The notes: generated by a model not told the origin, from the letters alone. Shown: positions 1-11,910, counted from the first letter of the stretch. The stretch is DNA of 53,995 bases from Fragilaria crotonensis (GCA_022925895.1 JAKSYS010000421.1:1-53995); one strand, 5' to 3'. Made by a program: numbers and translations.

Positions 1-85
1 TGCCAGAAGCGTGGGTGAAGTGGCGCATAGAGCTCGAGGAGGTCATTCGTGACTATCCGCTCGAGTCTGGCGAACAAAAGCGTCT

Positions 86-867
86 ATGGCTCTTGCACTA
101 CTTAAGGGCAGTGCAAGAGACAAATCCAGCAAACGTGGCGTAGACTCGATACGGAGAACGAGCGGGTCCCGCACGACAGAGGAAGACTCAAACGAGATTT
201 TCCAGCTGGTAATGACGGAAGTTGGTAAGTCTTACTCCCAATCTTGCATGCGTACCAGAAGCAGGTGGTGTACATGCAGCATTACCACGCCTTGGAAGTC
301 ATACGGTTCGAACTTTGCTACGCTGTTTACGCGAGCAATAATTACTTACCGTATTTTCCACGGAAGAAGGTAAGGCTGAACCGTCTAAATTGTCTGATGA
401 CCACTTGATTCAAATTCTCAACCAGGCGAAGCCTGAAGAATGGCAAGCGGTCATTCTTGGTGCGAACATCGAGCTTTATAAGTTCGATTTTCAAGGCACT
501 GTTGATTATTTTGAGAAACTTGAACTCAGACAGGCACTTGAGGCCAAACGTCGTAAGGTGGACAAACCGATAACCCTGAGGGCACGAAAAGGGCAATTGG
601 AACGGTAAGTCCGCTGACAAATGGCAACGGCCAAAACACAGTCGCCTAAGTATAAGAAGTGTGCGCGGTCGACGAATCATACTACTAAAGACTGTTGGTT
701 TAACCCTGAGAACAAGGGGAAACAGAAACCTGGTAAGAAAAAATGTCGGTTTTACTGACCGAAATGTCTTGATGACGCAGGAGCAGCTTAACGCTATCCT
801 TGAGCGCCTTCCACGCAACCCGAAGTCTGGCAAGCGTAAGGTCCGCGACTTTACACCCGAGAATTGA
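86..867 (+). pseudogene. gag remnant of the gypsy element
   Basis: The stretch is read in at least three frames (about 86-373, 390-608, 661-867). The middle piece (72 residues, from 390) is the acidic/basic helical type of sequence seen in gypsy capsid regions. At about 650-720 a Cys-x5-His-x4-Cys segment lies in a Lys-rich context. It looks like a nucleocapsid zinc knuckle that has lost its first cysteine. The product would package element RNA. The call rests mainly on position just upstream of the protease; sequence similarity for Gag is weak by nature. Confidence 0.55.
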
Positions 868-1059
868 TGCAGAAATCGTGGAAATGTTCAGTCCCAAGAC
901 AACCATTAGCACAGTAGAGACTAAAGAAGATAGTGACGAAAGTTCCATCTACTTTGGTTCATTTTCTAGTGAGATATTGCCATCCAAAGATGGCCATGGC
1001 AGTAAGAGACAAAAACAAAAACACAAAACCACCGAAGTCGTGGGCGAAGTGATGGAACA

Positions 1060-1390
1060 GGCAAACCCGGCATTGTTCGCATTTTGCTAGACACTGGAGC
1101 ATCTGCGACAATTATACTTAAGGATGCGATACGGGCTTAACTGGACCGGTATTCAAAACATCACATACACGATGGCACACTATGGGTGGTCAATTCGTAA
1201 CGAAACTGCAACGGGAAATTAAATTCAAATTACCCGAAGTTTAGTACGTCAAAGATAGTACAATGGGTGTGTCACGAGGACACACATACGTTGCGCAAGA
1301 ATGCACAGTATGACATGATCATCGGTGCAGATTTACTATCAGAATTGGGCATCAAATTAATTTCAATAACGGATAGTATGGGAAGGTAGA
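1060..1390 (+). pseudogene. Retropepsin-type aspartic protease remnant (gypsy)
   Basis: Positions 1084-1107 encode Leu-Leu-Asp-Thr-Gly-Ala-Ser-Ala, the active-site signature (DTGA) of retroviral/gypsy aspartic proteases. A stop follows about ten codons later, and the flap region is recognisable only in other frames, ending with a D-x-I-I-G-A-D-x-L segment at 1315-1345 that fits the C-terminal part of the fold (ILGAD-like). The protease would process the Gag-Pol polyprotein. It lies between gag and RT, as expected for Ty3/gypsy. Confidence 0.7.
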
Positions 1391-1649
1391 AATTCCCATG
1401 AAAGAAAAACACGTAATATCCGATCTACAGAATGCTACAGCTATCTACTACCACAGTATCGAACCTACGGTACTCAAGGAAGCAGAAGCGAGGCAGAAAC
1501 GTATACTGGATGCAGACTATAGTGCGTTAGATCTGGATGACTACGCACACATGGATACGCACCTAAGTAACGATCAACAAAACAACTCGTACGTTCGCTA
1601 CGAAAGTATCCGGTTGTTTAGTGGAGGACTGGGCGTACTCAATGTACCG

Positions 1650-2930
1650 CCTGTACATCTCGAACTACGGCCCTTAAGTAAGGATGAGAAGCCGTATCAC
1701 GCTCGTCCGTTCCTGTACCAAAATGCTACGAGGAAACAACGAAGAAAGAAATTCAACGTTTATGTGACAGGAGTATTAACGAAGTGCAATGACTGAGTGG
1801 GCGGCACCAACGCTCACATACAGCTAAAAAGACTGGTGACGTTCGAGTCCTAACGGACTTTCGTGTACTTAATAGGTACATAAAACGTAACCATACCCGT
1901 TACCCAAGATTGCAGACCTTCTTCAGAAACTTGAAGGGTTTAATTGGGCAACGGCTCTGGACTTAAGTATGGGCTACTACCATATTGTCCTGATAAAGAA
2001 TCCAGCTATCTATGTACAATGATTGTACCCTGGGCAAATATCGCTACTGTCGCCTACCTATGGGTTTGAATGGCAGTCCTGACATCTTTCAGGCCATAAT
2101 TAATGACATTATGGGCGATTTGCCTAATGTGCGTGCGTACTTAGATGACATACTGATTACAACAGCAGGTTCCTACGAGGACCATCTTCAGCATGTTGAA
2201 CTCGTGTTGCAACGCCTAACTGATGTTGGCTTTGCCGTTAACCTACGTAAATCCTCGCTCGCTGTGACCGAGCTTGATTACTTAGGATATTGATTACTCG
2301 TCAGCGGTATCCAACCTCAACCTAAGAAAGTGGAAGCGATTATGCGGTTGACACCACCAACTACCAAACGGCAGTTAAGACGTTTCTTAGGTATGATCAA
2401 TTACTACCGTGACATGTGGCGACGTAGAAGTCACATACTAGCACCGCTTACGGCGCTGTGTTCTGCCAAAGCTAAATTTATTTGGCACGATAAAGAACAG
2501 AAAGCATTTGAAGACATTAAGGCCATAATAAGTCGAGAGACATTACTGGCTTATCCTGACTTCTCAAAAGACTTTCACATTTATACGGACTCCAGTGATT
2601 ATCAACTGGGAGCAGTCATAATGCAAAATGACCGTCCGTTAGCTTTCTACAGTAGGAAACTTAACAGCGCTCAAAACGTTACACGACTGGTGAACAAGAG
2701 CTGTTATCCATAGTAGAAACACTTAAGGAATTCAAAATATACTATTAGGTCAAAAACTGATAGTACATACCGATCATAAGAATCTCCTATATCAGAAAAT
2801 GTCCACTGATCGTATAATACGATGGAGACTCCTGATAGAAGAGTTTGGACCTACCTTTCTACATATAAAAGGAGAAAAGAACGTCATTGCTGACGCCTTG
2901 TCAAGATTAGATGCGAACTTCAATGAGAAG
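1650..2930 (+). pseudogene. Reverse transcriptase and RNase H remnant (gypsy)
   Basis: The N-terminal RT entry region (about 1650-1790) is in one frame, ending in a stop. The palm follows from 2012, with a Leu-Pro-Met-Gly-Leu segment and the catalytic Tyr-Leu-Asp-Asp at 2138-2149. After another stop (2291-2293), 2330-2713 encodes the thumb/connection (FLG-x-x-NYYR type) and the start of RNase H, with the Tyr-Thr-Asp-Ser-Ser catalytic segment near 2580-2600. RNase H then continues in a shifted frame (HTDHKNL at about 2765-2785, DALSR at 2890-2910). At least three breaks separate the pieces, so no functional polymerase can be made. Confidence 0.92.
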
Positions 2931-2939
2931 TTACCAACA

Positions 2940-3830
2940 GAGCCTACAAATGATACGATGGCTTACATCTTCACAAAAACAGACGTTAAAGAAACTGACT
3001 TTCCGTTAAGTCCTATGCTAATCGCTAAATACCAACGGTTAGATAATGAGCTTAAACGAAGAAGTACGAAATCAAAAAGTCAGAACTTCAATACCAAAAC
3101 AATTGAAGGAGTTGAGGTCATTACGCACCAAGGAAAAAATATATATTCCTATTCAACTTCAACAACGCGTAGTGGCTTGGTATCATGAGTATCTAGCACA
3201 CCCAGGCGAATCACGCACTGAAGCAACGATACGACAAACATGTACGTGGCCAAAATTACGTAGTCACGTTGAGACATTCTGTAAGACGTGTCGTACGTGT
3301 CAACTATTTAAGAAACAAAGGAAGAAGTATGGACACTTACCTCCTAAGGAAGCTGAAGAACTTCCTGGTCTCGTAAACGTAGACTTGATTGGACCATACG
3401 TTGTACGTACTCCAACGCTTACGCATACATGCGTTGACTATGATTGATCCCGTAACAGGATGGTTCGAAGTCATAGCAATACCAGATAAGAACGCACATA
3501 CTGTTATGGAAGCGTTTAATAATACGTGGTTGACGAGATATCCACGACCCCAACATATAGGGTATGATAACGGTTCCGAATTCAAAGCACAATTCAAACA
3601 AATGTGCGAGAATTATGGTATGAAAGAAAAACCGTCATCCAGTTACAACCCACAATCAAACGGTATTGTAGAACGAGTACATCAAGTACTGGGTAATGCA
3701 CTTCGGACATTCGAACTCGAACAAAAGAACTCGATGCGAATGACCCTTGGGGACCGCCTAAGTGCAGCTGGCGCAATACGTAGTACAGTACATACTACAT
3801 TAGATGCTACACCGGACAGTTAGTATTTGA
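2940..3830 (+). pseudogene. Integrase remnant, zinc-binding and DDE core (gypsy)
   Basis: A His-x3-His then Cys-x2-Cys arrangement (HEYLAHPG at about 3185-3210, CKTCRTC at about 3280-3300) is the HHCC zinc domain of retroviral integrases. The catalytic core follows with the first Asp in VDLIGPY (about 3380), the second Asp in DNGSEF (about 3565) and the Glu in NGIVERVH (about 3660-3685). The zinc domain and the core are in different frames and separated by a stop near 3447. The enzyme would insert element cDNA into the genome. Confidence 0.9.
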
Positions 3831-3839
3831 CGCGACATG

Positions 3840-4173
3840 TTGTTGCCCATCCAATTAAAGACGGATTGGGCTAGGATAAGACAACGTAAGCAAGATACTA
3901 TTAACGCCAATAATAAAAAGGAAAATGCTAAACGCATTGAACACGAGTACCGTGTTGGCGAAAAGTCCTACTAGAAAACCAGGACTGATCTCCAAATTAT
4001 CCGCCCCACGTACGGGACCTTATCGGATTACTGAAACCTATGCTAATGGTACAGTACGCATTCAACGTGGCATTGTCAATGAACGTGTCAACATACGTCG
4101 ACTAACACCATATAAAGAACGCGACCGCCCAATTAGGGAAGCGAGTGCAGTACACCGCACGTGCTTAGCGTAG
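3840..4173 (+). pseudogene. Integrase C-terminal GPY/F domain (gypsy)
   Basis: The open segment 3925-4173 (82 residues) contains PRTGPYRI followed by alternating hydrophobic residues and a basic segment ending VNIRRLTPY. This matches the GPY/F module found at the C-terminus of Ty3/gypsy and gammaretroviral integrases. No chromodomain is visible after it. A stop at 4171-4173 probably ended the pol polyprotein. Confidence 0.75.
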
Positions 4174-4560
4174 TGCGATACAGTATACTATATTACTAGT
4201 ATCCAGTACTACAATACAATGGCCATGTATAGTACTTGATATACCGGTAGACTAGTAATACCATAGTACAGTGCAACAATAGAACACTGATCCTGTACAA
4301 CAGTACAACCGCACAACAGTAGAATGAGAACTGTCTGACATCTCTTGAGACTCACTGAGTCTCCTAGATGAATGAAAGAGAACAGTCCAATCCCACAAGG
4401 ATGGGACTGCTCTCTTGTTTTAAAAACTAGTCTCATAACTTTTAATAAGGTGCAACTATTAATCCCAAACTAGCTACAAATTAGCCTCCAAAATAAAACT
4501 GATTACTTCGCGCGTAGGGCAACTGACCTGAGGTTGGTGGAAGGATACCAAGGAAACAAA
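4174..4560 (+). repeat. Possible 3' LTR remnant with two short hairpins
   Basis: This non-coding stretch directly follows the gypsy integrase stop, where the polypurine tract and 3' LTR belong. It contains an imperfect 16-bp inverted repeat (4378-4393 with 4399-4414, 14 of 16 paired, 5-base loop) and, just upstream, a GAGACT...AGTCTC palindrome (about 4347-4363). Without the 5' LTR no boundary can be fixed. The LTR call is an inference from position. Confidence 0.35.
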
Positions 4561-4639
4561 AAAATAAACAACATGTTCGATTTGAATACTGAAACTATTC
4601 CTTCTACTGGTACTCATCGATGGCACCCTAAGGACTGCC

Positions 4640-7600
4640 TAGCTACCCTTGTTTGTCTTCACGAGCTTCCTTTGCGTTTCAAGTTCCCTATGGACTGTTG
4701 TGTGGCGGTGGCCTTCACAGCCTTCGCAGCCTTTGCAGCCGCTTCTCTGTGGCGGTGTCCCTCTTCTTCTTGGCGGCAACCTTTTCGGCCTTCTTTGCAG
4801 CAACCTCGGCTCCAAACTCTTCGGAAGTCTTGACCCTATGCACCTCCCGCCGCTTGGCAGGCGGCTGACAAATTCTTTCTCATACTTCTTCAAACCAAGT
4901 GTCATCGTCCACGTCGTGTTCCAAATCGTGATGACACTTATTGATGAGAATCCCACGCTTGGGGCCACTCCGCCTTCCGACGGATCAAAAACAGACACCG
5001 CTTGCGCCTCGGCGCTTTCTACCTGAATGGGGGACGTCTTCGATGCCAAGCACTGGAGATAAGATTGACTTGACGTCCACCAGGAACAAGGTCGGATGTC
5101 TCTCGGGTGAGTGGAAATGTGGGGTGTAGCGCCCATGAGAGTGTTTGAGTGTCAAGGTCACCGATGGAAACTGGATCAAACGAATGGGCGACAGCGTACA
5201 ATCCGGCTTCCAAATTTTTCTGCCCATTTGCTTTGATGTTAATGCGCTCTCCATTTGGAAGCCCGCGAAGATCGACAAAGGTGTGGATGAACGCTGGATA
5301 ATTGCGAGGGTATCCTTCCCACTTGATCATCGCGCTGTCGTTCCAGGCTTTGCCATCGTAACAGGGGTGAGCCCGGTACTTGTTGCCCTTGCGGTCCGTA
5401 AACAATGTGAAGCATGGAAGCGAGTGCTGTGGCACCTTGGGCAGGCAGTGTTGACTCAGGAACTCCATCACTCGAGTTGAAAGGTGGGCTGTCTCCATGT
5501 TATCACCGGGAGACGGGTGAGTCCAGCGGCACACTGAAAATTCATCACCAGTCTTCCATGAAAGGTTGAAATGTCGGCCACCCTTGCCGTCGACAAGTAA
5601 TGCATTGGGTTGACCAGCTCTGTTGCAGGCATCGCTTTTTTTATCAGTGTCCATGTCCGCGGAAGCAAGTGATACAACAAGGTTCTCAACATAACGATGG
5701 GCAGCTTGCTTGGTGAATGAAACGGCTCGTTTCTGGGTGTTCCGTGATGTTACCTTTGCAAGTGGAATGTGGGCTGACTCCGCGTACGAACTGTTTACAT
5801 TCTCTGGGACACCGTGGTCAAGAATGTCCTCGCACAGGTGCAGGACCAAATGTGTCTTGATCGTGTTGTTTCCCATTGCTCCTGGGCGAGGTGCCACTTC
5901 AGCAACAACACGCATCAGCCACTGAACTGCCACGTGTGAACGCTTCACCATTTTCTTTGGAATGGACGGTTGCTTCATCCATTGGTGCCACACTAGAAGA
6001 GCGGTCACGATGTCAATCCAATCGGTGACATGGTTTTCATAACGAAGCCTTTGGTCGGGAACCCAAGTCTCGGTTCCTTCTTCCCGACATCGAAGATAGC
6101 GGAAGCAGGTGGTGTGCAACGCAAATAACTTCACCAAAAGGCAACCCCATCTCGTGTCCCATCAGATTGGTTCCTGATGAGAATCCCTTGGGAAAGTTGG
6201 TTCGGGACATCGCGGTCACTCTGTCTTGACAGTTTGCGGCCCAATTTTGCACACAGTTGATCGACTCCTTCAATGCATTGACTTGGGACCGGCTTGGGTG
6301 GAGAAAGCCTGCAGGCAGTATTTGAACCAACCAAGAGAAATCAAGTGCAGCATCTCACCCGGACAGGCACCAAAATGCCCCGCTGATTGTGCAGACCAAA
6401 GCGAACCCCGGCAAAGCCGTTTTTAGGTATCTGCGACAGCAATTGAGCTCATTGGTCAAACCCTTGCGTACAAGGGTGTCCATTTTCTGGGAAGGCGATG
6501 GGAAACTTAGACTTCGAGTAACCAGTCAAGTATGTAGGGCACTCACAAATGCGACAAAGTTGTTTGATCTGTGAAAATCGGGCGGTGTAGTGCCCACATA
6601 GGCGGTCGTGACCCTCTGTGTCACCAATGATGAACGGGACATACGGGTGGAACACGACGGGTGCATTGTTCCATTGTACTGCAGATTCCATCGGAAGCCG
6701 TGCTTTTGTAACTGCAAAAACCAGACTCTTCGAGAATAAACTGGATCTGCATGTGCATCTCGTTGAGGAGTAAAGTCGCCCAACTGATATTTTCATCGGG
6801 GCACCGAATTGGGTTGTTGACACAGTACACACCCTTTGGCAAGTCTGCGGGTGCATTGAACTTGGGATCAATTTCGGCATCCGATGGGAGGTTGGCGGGG
6901 TGCTGTGATTGATGTATCCAAGGATGCGCATGGCGCTTGGGAGGCGGCGCGTAATGTGTTCAAAAGGCCAGGCTGTTATGGGCTCCATCTGGAGCCGTCC
7001 GGCCATGTCGATGTGGGTCTTGTCCATCGCCATGACACAAGGTAGGAGCATGTCAACACCGGGCTTCTTTATCAGGGCATCATACGTCTTTCTATAACAA
7101 CGACCTGTGTATGTCACCAACATCGGAGGATGCTTGTGGTGCAACAAACGGATCCTTTGCTTCATCAAAAAATAATTTGTGTCCTGATTAAGTGTGGCAT
7201 GAGAGAAGCGACGCGAACACCTCGCGGGCATCAAAAAACCATGGACACTATCCTCTGCGTGTAAGGAGATACAATTTCTTCTCCTTGGGATCAGTCCATT
7301 CATGTTATACCTTTGGTACAACTTGGCAATTACCTTCTCACGAGTTGGTTGAACACCCTCGCGGAACACATGACCACTTGCATTTGATTTGGCAGCCCAC
7401 TTCAGTATGACGGTAAATGCTTTGAGAGGACAGTGCAGCTTTCTAAGGAGATCCAATAACTCAATTAGGACCTTCTCCTCCTGGGAAAATCGCGCGAGAC
7501 CTAGTGGGTTCGCTCGCAGCTTGAACAGTTCCAAACACAAATCCAACACACCAAGATCAGGACCCTCCTCGTCCTCTTCAGTTTTTTCAGCATCCTGATT

Positions 7601-7944
7601 GCCAGCGTCGCCATCATCGTTGTCGTCAAACATCACAAAGTTGTCATCGTCAACTGCGTTCAAATCGTTGACGTCGTGATGCAGAGGATCCCCGCCTCTC
7701 CTCTTACAGATGCACCACCCCACGGAGTGAAGTCCTCGAATTCGGGAAAGTGGTACCATTTCCCCTTGCGACGCATTAGTTGTGTTTTCAATGCTGTCGT
7801 TTGGGATGGTGGGTGCCACTGTTGCAGCTGCTGCATTGACACGTGACATGTGAATGATTTACATGCCAAATTTTGAGCGAGGTGGGACTGAAGCCTCTTG
7901 AAACTCTTTCCACAAACGGCACAAGCATTAGTTGACACTGACAT
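4640..7944 (-). pseudogene. DDE transposase of CACTA/Plavaka-KDZ type, frameshifted
   Basis: Read from 7944 leftward, the first codons give a Cys-x2-Cys...His-x4-Cys zinc finger (about 7920-7860). An Asp-rich linker follows, then a core with MDKTH (first catalytic Asp, about 7015-7030) and GDTEGHD followed by CRICEC (about 6535-6640). The downstream part (5019-6137) has the late motif H-L-x2-I-E/C-D-I...Y-x-E-x-A-H-I-P-L-A-K typical of the C-terminal half of these transposases. The product ends in a Lys/Ala-rich basic tail (about 4850-4650). At least four frame changes separate the parts, so it is dead. The superfamily name is from remembered motif patterns and is tentative. No terminal inverted repeats were found. 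Confidence 0.6.
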
Positions 7945-8483
7945 GCTGATCCCTGCTGATGATTTGGTTAACGCGCAGAGTAATGAGAACAGAACACAAA
8001 TGTTTTATTGTGATCAACAAAATTGGCGTGAAATGATTGTGTACAATGATTATTTCCAATGAAGCCAGAAATGGTTCGTTCGTAATCCCCTTCTCCGATC
8101 CAATAACAAAAATGTGGGATGTAAGATACATACCGTTCAATTGAAAAAAGGAGTGCGTGATAAGCGTAGGTCATTCAATAAACCATGATGGTAAGATCAG
8201 AATGTATATGATGAATTTTTAACCACTTTATTTGCATGTGACGCATAATAACCAAACATATTATGTCTTACAATGCTTTAATTTGATATTTTGTTAACGT
8301 AACAATCAATATTATTACTTTCAAGTATATACTGTAAGAACAAACTAATATAATAACTTCTAAGCTAAAAAATGCATTCAATTGTAACAAGATAATTGCG
8401 ACTAAAGACAATTTATGTATCACATATCACAAAAAAGTTAACATATAATGACATAGTTAACATTCTGCACCTTCTGATGACTA
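7945..8483. other. AT-rich non-coding spacer
   Basis: Between the transposase start and the LINE A segment the sequence is AT-rich (especially 8200-8460) with no credible coding frame. It probably holds the 5' end of the DNA transposon and the target DNA of LINE A. I see no CACTA-type terminus. Confidence 0.5.
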
Positions 8484-10335
8484 TCGCATCAGTTCCAGGG
8501 CCTGTGCATGCGTGCGGACTGCTTCAACCGGCATACCGCAGCGCCGTGCCGCAAGCATACCTAAGGCAACGATAATACGGTCGAAGCAAGCTGAAGCATC
8601 GTTGTCAAAACGTGCGTAATTTACCTTGAGTGCACGACAAAGATCCGTTGTGAGCTGATTTAACATCACAGGATCCATGGTTTTTCTTCCCGGAACTGAT
8701 CCATGCTGTCCATCGTTCAGGAGATTGAGAGCCACCGATTGTTGGACCAAACGCGAGCCCCACATAATCTTAAGGAAAAGATTGTAGTCTGCCTCAAACA
8801 AGTGTATAATCCGTAGGCGATTTATCCTTGGTCTTCCAGGGTCCTTCTCGATCATAACATTAACCGCCATGCACCACCGCTGCGGCGCAATGCCCCGCGA
8901 TATTGCAATGTTAAGAAACTTACAAAAGCAGTTCAAAAGTATTGGATCCTGCAACAACGCCTTGTAATGCCCCAGATGTCGTCCTGATGGTGATGTCGTT
9001 GTTGTTTCTTTCCATGATGTAAAACCTTTGATGACGTCGTCCGTAGTGATCTCCAGATTAATAGGGTCGCTCGACAGTACTGTCTCTGGTATATGAAAAG
9101 AAGCGAGAAACTCTCGAAGAAGCTCATTGTCGCCATACCATGCGGGGGGAGTGTTGCCGTATAGGAAAGCCTCTGCATCGTCCGATAAACTGGTAAACGA
9201 TAATGCATCATGAATGACGCCGCTCCCACAGGGAGAAGCGGACGCTGCCCGAAACGCCTCTCTGTTAAAATGTAGCAGATGATTCTCGATATCCTCCCGT
9301 GAAATAATGGTGTCCCAAACAAGGGCCTTGGATCCATTTGAAGTACGGAATGCACATGACCCGGAAGAGTAGTCGATAATGATGTATTCGCTCTTGGGAT
9401 TTCGATTTGGAGATAGACGAAAATTCCGATGGCTTCACAATCGTCCGAAGTTTTGTATATAGCTGCTTTCCTCACCTTTGATTGTCCTCGATACAATTTA
9501 GCTCGTCTTTCGGATTCCTTTTGAGTAGCCTGATTTGTGTCCGAATTATATTTGTCAAGTAACTCGTAGCTGTGCACCTATGAGAAGAAGCGTTTTTCTG
9601 AAGCTTCTTGAGGGCTTTATGTGCACTATTTAGTTGACGACGAATGCTCGCTAAATCTAGTTGCGCGTGTCTGTCAGGTAGCACAAAAGAAGGATCATAT
9701 TGCTGGATTTGACGCTCCCATCTTTCAAAGGTGATGCCGTAGTCCTCGGAGTAATGGATTTCCGTCGCAGCTTCCAGTATCTCAGTACGACACCAGCATT
9801 CCGCAACTTCGGAGACCACGTATGGTCTCGACGTTGTGACAGTGCCGACTCCGCCATTCTCATCGCTCGGCCTTGATCTGAATCCCACTGGCTGAGCAGT
9901 TTCCGTACCTGGGAACTAGGTAGATCCTTATGGTTATGAAAGAGCTTGTCGATACGTTCAACCATATTGTGATCCCTGTAGTAGGCTTTCATTTTTGTTG
10001 TGTAAAGTGCAACAGATTCAGGGTTGCCGCCCGTAACCATCGACGTGGAGCAGATACTAAGACTTGTTCCGTGGACGCTGCCCTGAAGTTCAGATAAATT
10101 CAAATCATTGTACAAGGCACGGTGGTCAGATTGAGGTCCTTCGGTAGGATAGGGTCCCTTGGCGGCTCAATGCTGACATCGTTCTCGCACATCCGAACAT
10201 ATAATCGATGCGACGGGTGTTGGATCCAATGTATGTGGACGGCGCACTGGAAACGTGTACCAAGTGACAGTTTGCGAGAGGTAAAAGCGCGGCTAAAGTC
10301 GCCTTCAGTACCAATCGAAGGAAGTCGAGATCTAG
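8484..10335 (-). pseudogene. LINE A ORF2, endonuclease end to RT fingers (inverted segment)
   Basis: From 10335 leftward, the sequence gives an APE-type endonuclease tail: STYIGSNTRRIDYMFG (about 10250-10195) and, after a frame change, SDHRALY (about 10125), both matching LINE C at 51765-51895. A linker with GNPESV and RAMRMAES follows, then the RT entry (8481-8957) with RLRIIHLFEADYNLF and FDNDASACFDRI. Homology to LINE C stops within a few bases of 8484, after the residues ALELM. The intact protein would nick target DNA and copy the LINE RNA. At least five frame changes make this copy inactive. Confidence 0.88.
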
Positions 10336-10339
10336 CCTT

Positions 10340-11910
10340 AGCGGACATGATCAACCATCTTCCGCACGGTCAACGGCGCTTATTGACTCATATTAGTCAG
10401 CGAGTGGACGATTCGGCTGTGTGGAACGCCAGCCGATCGAAAGGTAAATTGACGATAGCTTCGGATGGCGGTTTGAAAGACATCAGGGGGACTTTTGGGT
10501 GGACCATCAGCACGAGCGATAACACTGTCCTATTCGAAGGCGCAGGGCCTGTAGATGGACCTCGAGACGTGGCGAATTCCACGCGATGCGAGATCGCAGG
10601 GTTCGCAGCACCGATGCTCCTACTTACACTGTTCGTACGACAGTGGGGATTGAAATATAAGTGTAAGTTTCGATGGGTCTGCGACAGCAAAGCGGCATTG
10701 GCCAACGTGAAAAACACACAAAAGTCCACGAACCATGCAGACGTCAACCGGAGAACGCCGACTTCTTGCCGCAGATTCGATGTCTGAAGCAAGAGTCCGG
10801 TATACGATCATCACAAAAGTGGATTAAAGGTCATCAGACAAGGAACTCACCAGGCTCCCACTCACTCGATGTAAAGCGGAATAATCGGGCAGATGAATTG
10901 GCGACATGGTTCAGGGATCACCGGACAAGTGGTCAATCGCGGGAAAAGACGGATCACGTTCCGGAGGAAAGAGTTTCTGTGCGTATCAACGGGTTCGACA
11001 GGTCGGCCAAGTTGAGGCGTGTATCCGATTCCACATCAACGGATACCATCTCCGTGCATACCTACAATCGAAACATAGGTGGTCCAACGAAGTGTGGAAC
11101 ACGCTTGATATTAAGGTGCTGGGTCAGTTTTGCAGATCGCTGCTGCCATCGCAACAGGTGGCACAAACGAAACTGATGTACGACCAACGACATACGGGAG
11201 ATCGCGGAACCGAGTCGCAACTATTAAAGCCACATCTCTGAAGTTATGCCCATGCTCTCTACACACTGACGAAACATCCGACCACGTCCTGCAATGCAAG
11301 GAGAATCCGGGCAGAATTCAGGCCATCAAAGTTTTTCGGAAATCAATGGATGCGATTGGAGCGACATCAGCCACTCGCACGCTGAAAAGTCAGCTCCTGT
11401 GTTGGATCAACGAGGAGCCAGGGACAGTGGACATGTCCATGGTACCCAAGGACCAAGTTCCATATGTCGAACTCGCTCTCCAGCATCAACAAACTCGCAT
11501 CGGGTGGGCAGCTGCATCACGCGGATTTTTCTCGGTTGCCTGGAGTGAACTGGCGTCGCAACCGGACGGAGACTCAGGCGTATATAACGAGGCCAGAGGA
11601 GGTTATACCATGCGGAAGGTGCTTAAGGCCGTCCATACACTGAGCACGCAGTTGTGGGCAGCTCGGAACCACCACCTACATTCAACGACGTCCGTAGTAT
11701 GCAAGCAACTCCGGAACCCTGACTTAGAGGAGACTCCATGAACAAGCTCACATGGTCAACGCGGCCGATAGACATTTCTGCGAACGACCACTTGGTGACA
11801 TTGTGAACGCGAGCTCTTCGCGACGACGCTGGTTGCATTACATGAGAAAGGCGAGAGCCCAATTTGAATTAGATGGCACTACCCAAACGAGGATGACAGA
11901 TTTTTTCTGA
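10340..11910 (+). pseudogene. LINE A RNase H domain and ORF2 C-terminus
   Basis: About 10437-10700 encodes an RNase H fold: ASDGG with the first Asp, CEIAGF with the Glu, and VCDSKAAL with the next Asp. After frame changes come IKGHQT and NNRADELA (about 10825-10905), which complete the domain. Downstream, 11240-11300 carries the Cys/His-rich C-terminal finger (CPCS...SDHVLQC), then a conserved IGWAAASRGFF segment (about 11500). The last frame runs to a stop at 11908-11910. RNase H would remove RNA from the RNA/DNA hybrid. Several frameshifts are present, one near 11735. Confidence 0.85.
11884..11910 (+). other. PIP-box-like motif at the extreme C-terminus of LINE A ORF2
   Basis: The last eight codons are Gln-Thr-Arg-Met-Thr-Asp-Phe-Phe followed directly by TGA. 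This is an exact match to the PCNA-interacting consensus Q-x-x-[ILM]-x-x-[FY]-[FY]. LINE D has a related Ser-Ile-Arg-Ser-Tyr-Phe at the same distance from a WL...M/R-R/K-A-R segment. Binding to PCNA is an inference. Confidence 0.6.

Larger units (their letters stand above)
1..4173 (+). mobile_element. Decayed Ty3/gypsy LTR retrotransposon, left end cut by the window
   Basis: Read left to right in changing frames, this stretch gives gag, aspartic protease, reverse transcriptase, RNase H and integrase. That order (integrase last) is the Ty3/gypsy order and excludes copia. A GPY/F-type integrase tail closes the element. Every domain is interrupted by stops or frameshifts, so the copy is dead. 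No 5' LTR is visible, so the element begins upstream of base 1. The 3' LTR could not be delimited without a second copy to compare. Confidence 0.9.
8484..11910. mobile_element. LINE A: non-LTR retrotransposon with internal inversion
   Basis: The left part (8484-about 10335) is on the minus strand and encodes the end of the endonuclease, the linker and the first part of the RT. The right part (about 10340-11910) is on the plus strand and encodes RNase H and the C-terminus. The two parts are head-to-head. The RT palm containing the FVDD motif is missing. That arrangement (inverted 5' segment, junction, sense 3' segment) is what twin-primed LINE insertion produces. The left part is closely related to LINE C at 51600-53530. 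Confidence 0.75.

Noticed and set aside
1836-1850. GTTCGAGTCC resembling a tRNA T-loop
   Set aside because: It lies in the RT coding region and no acceptor or anticodon stem pairs around it; no tRNA was found in the window.
4534-5026. Plus-strand frames opposite the transposase C-terminus
   Set aside because: They are antisense to the Lys/Ala-rich tail and late domain of the minus-strand transposase.
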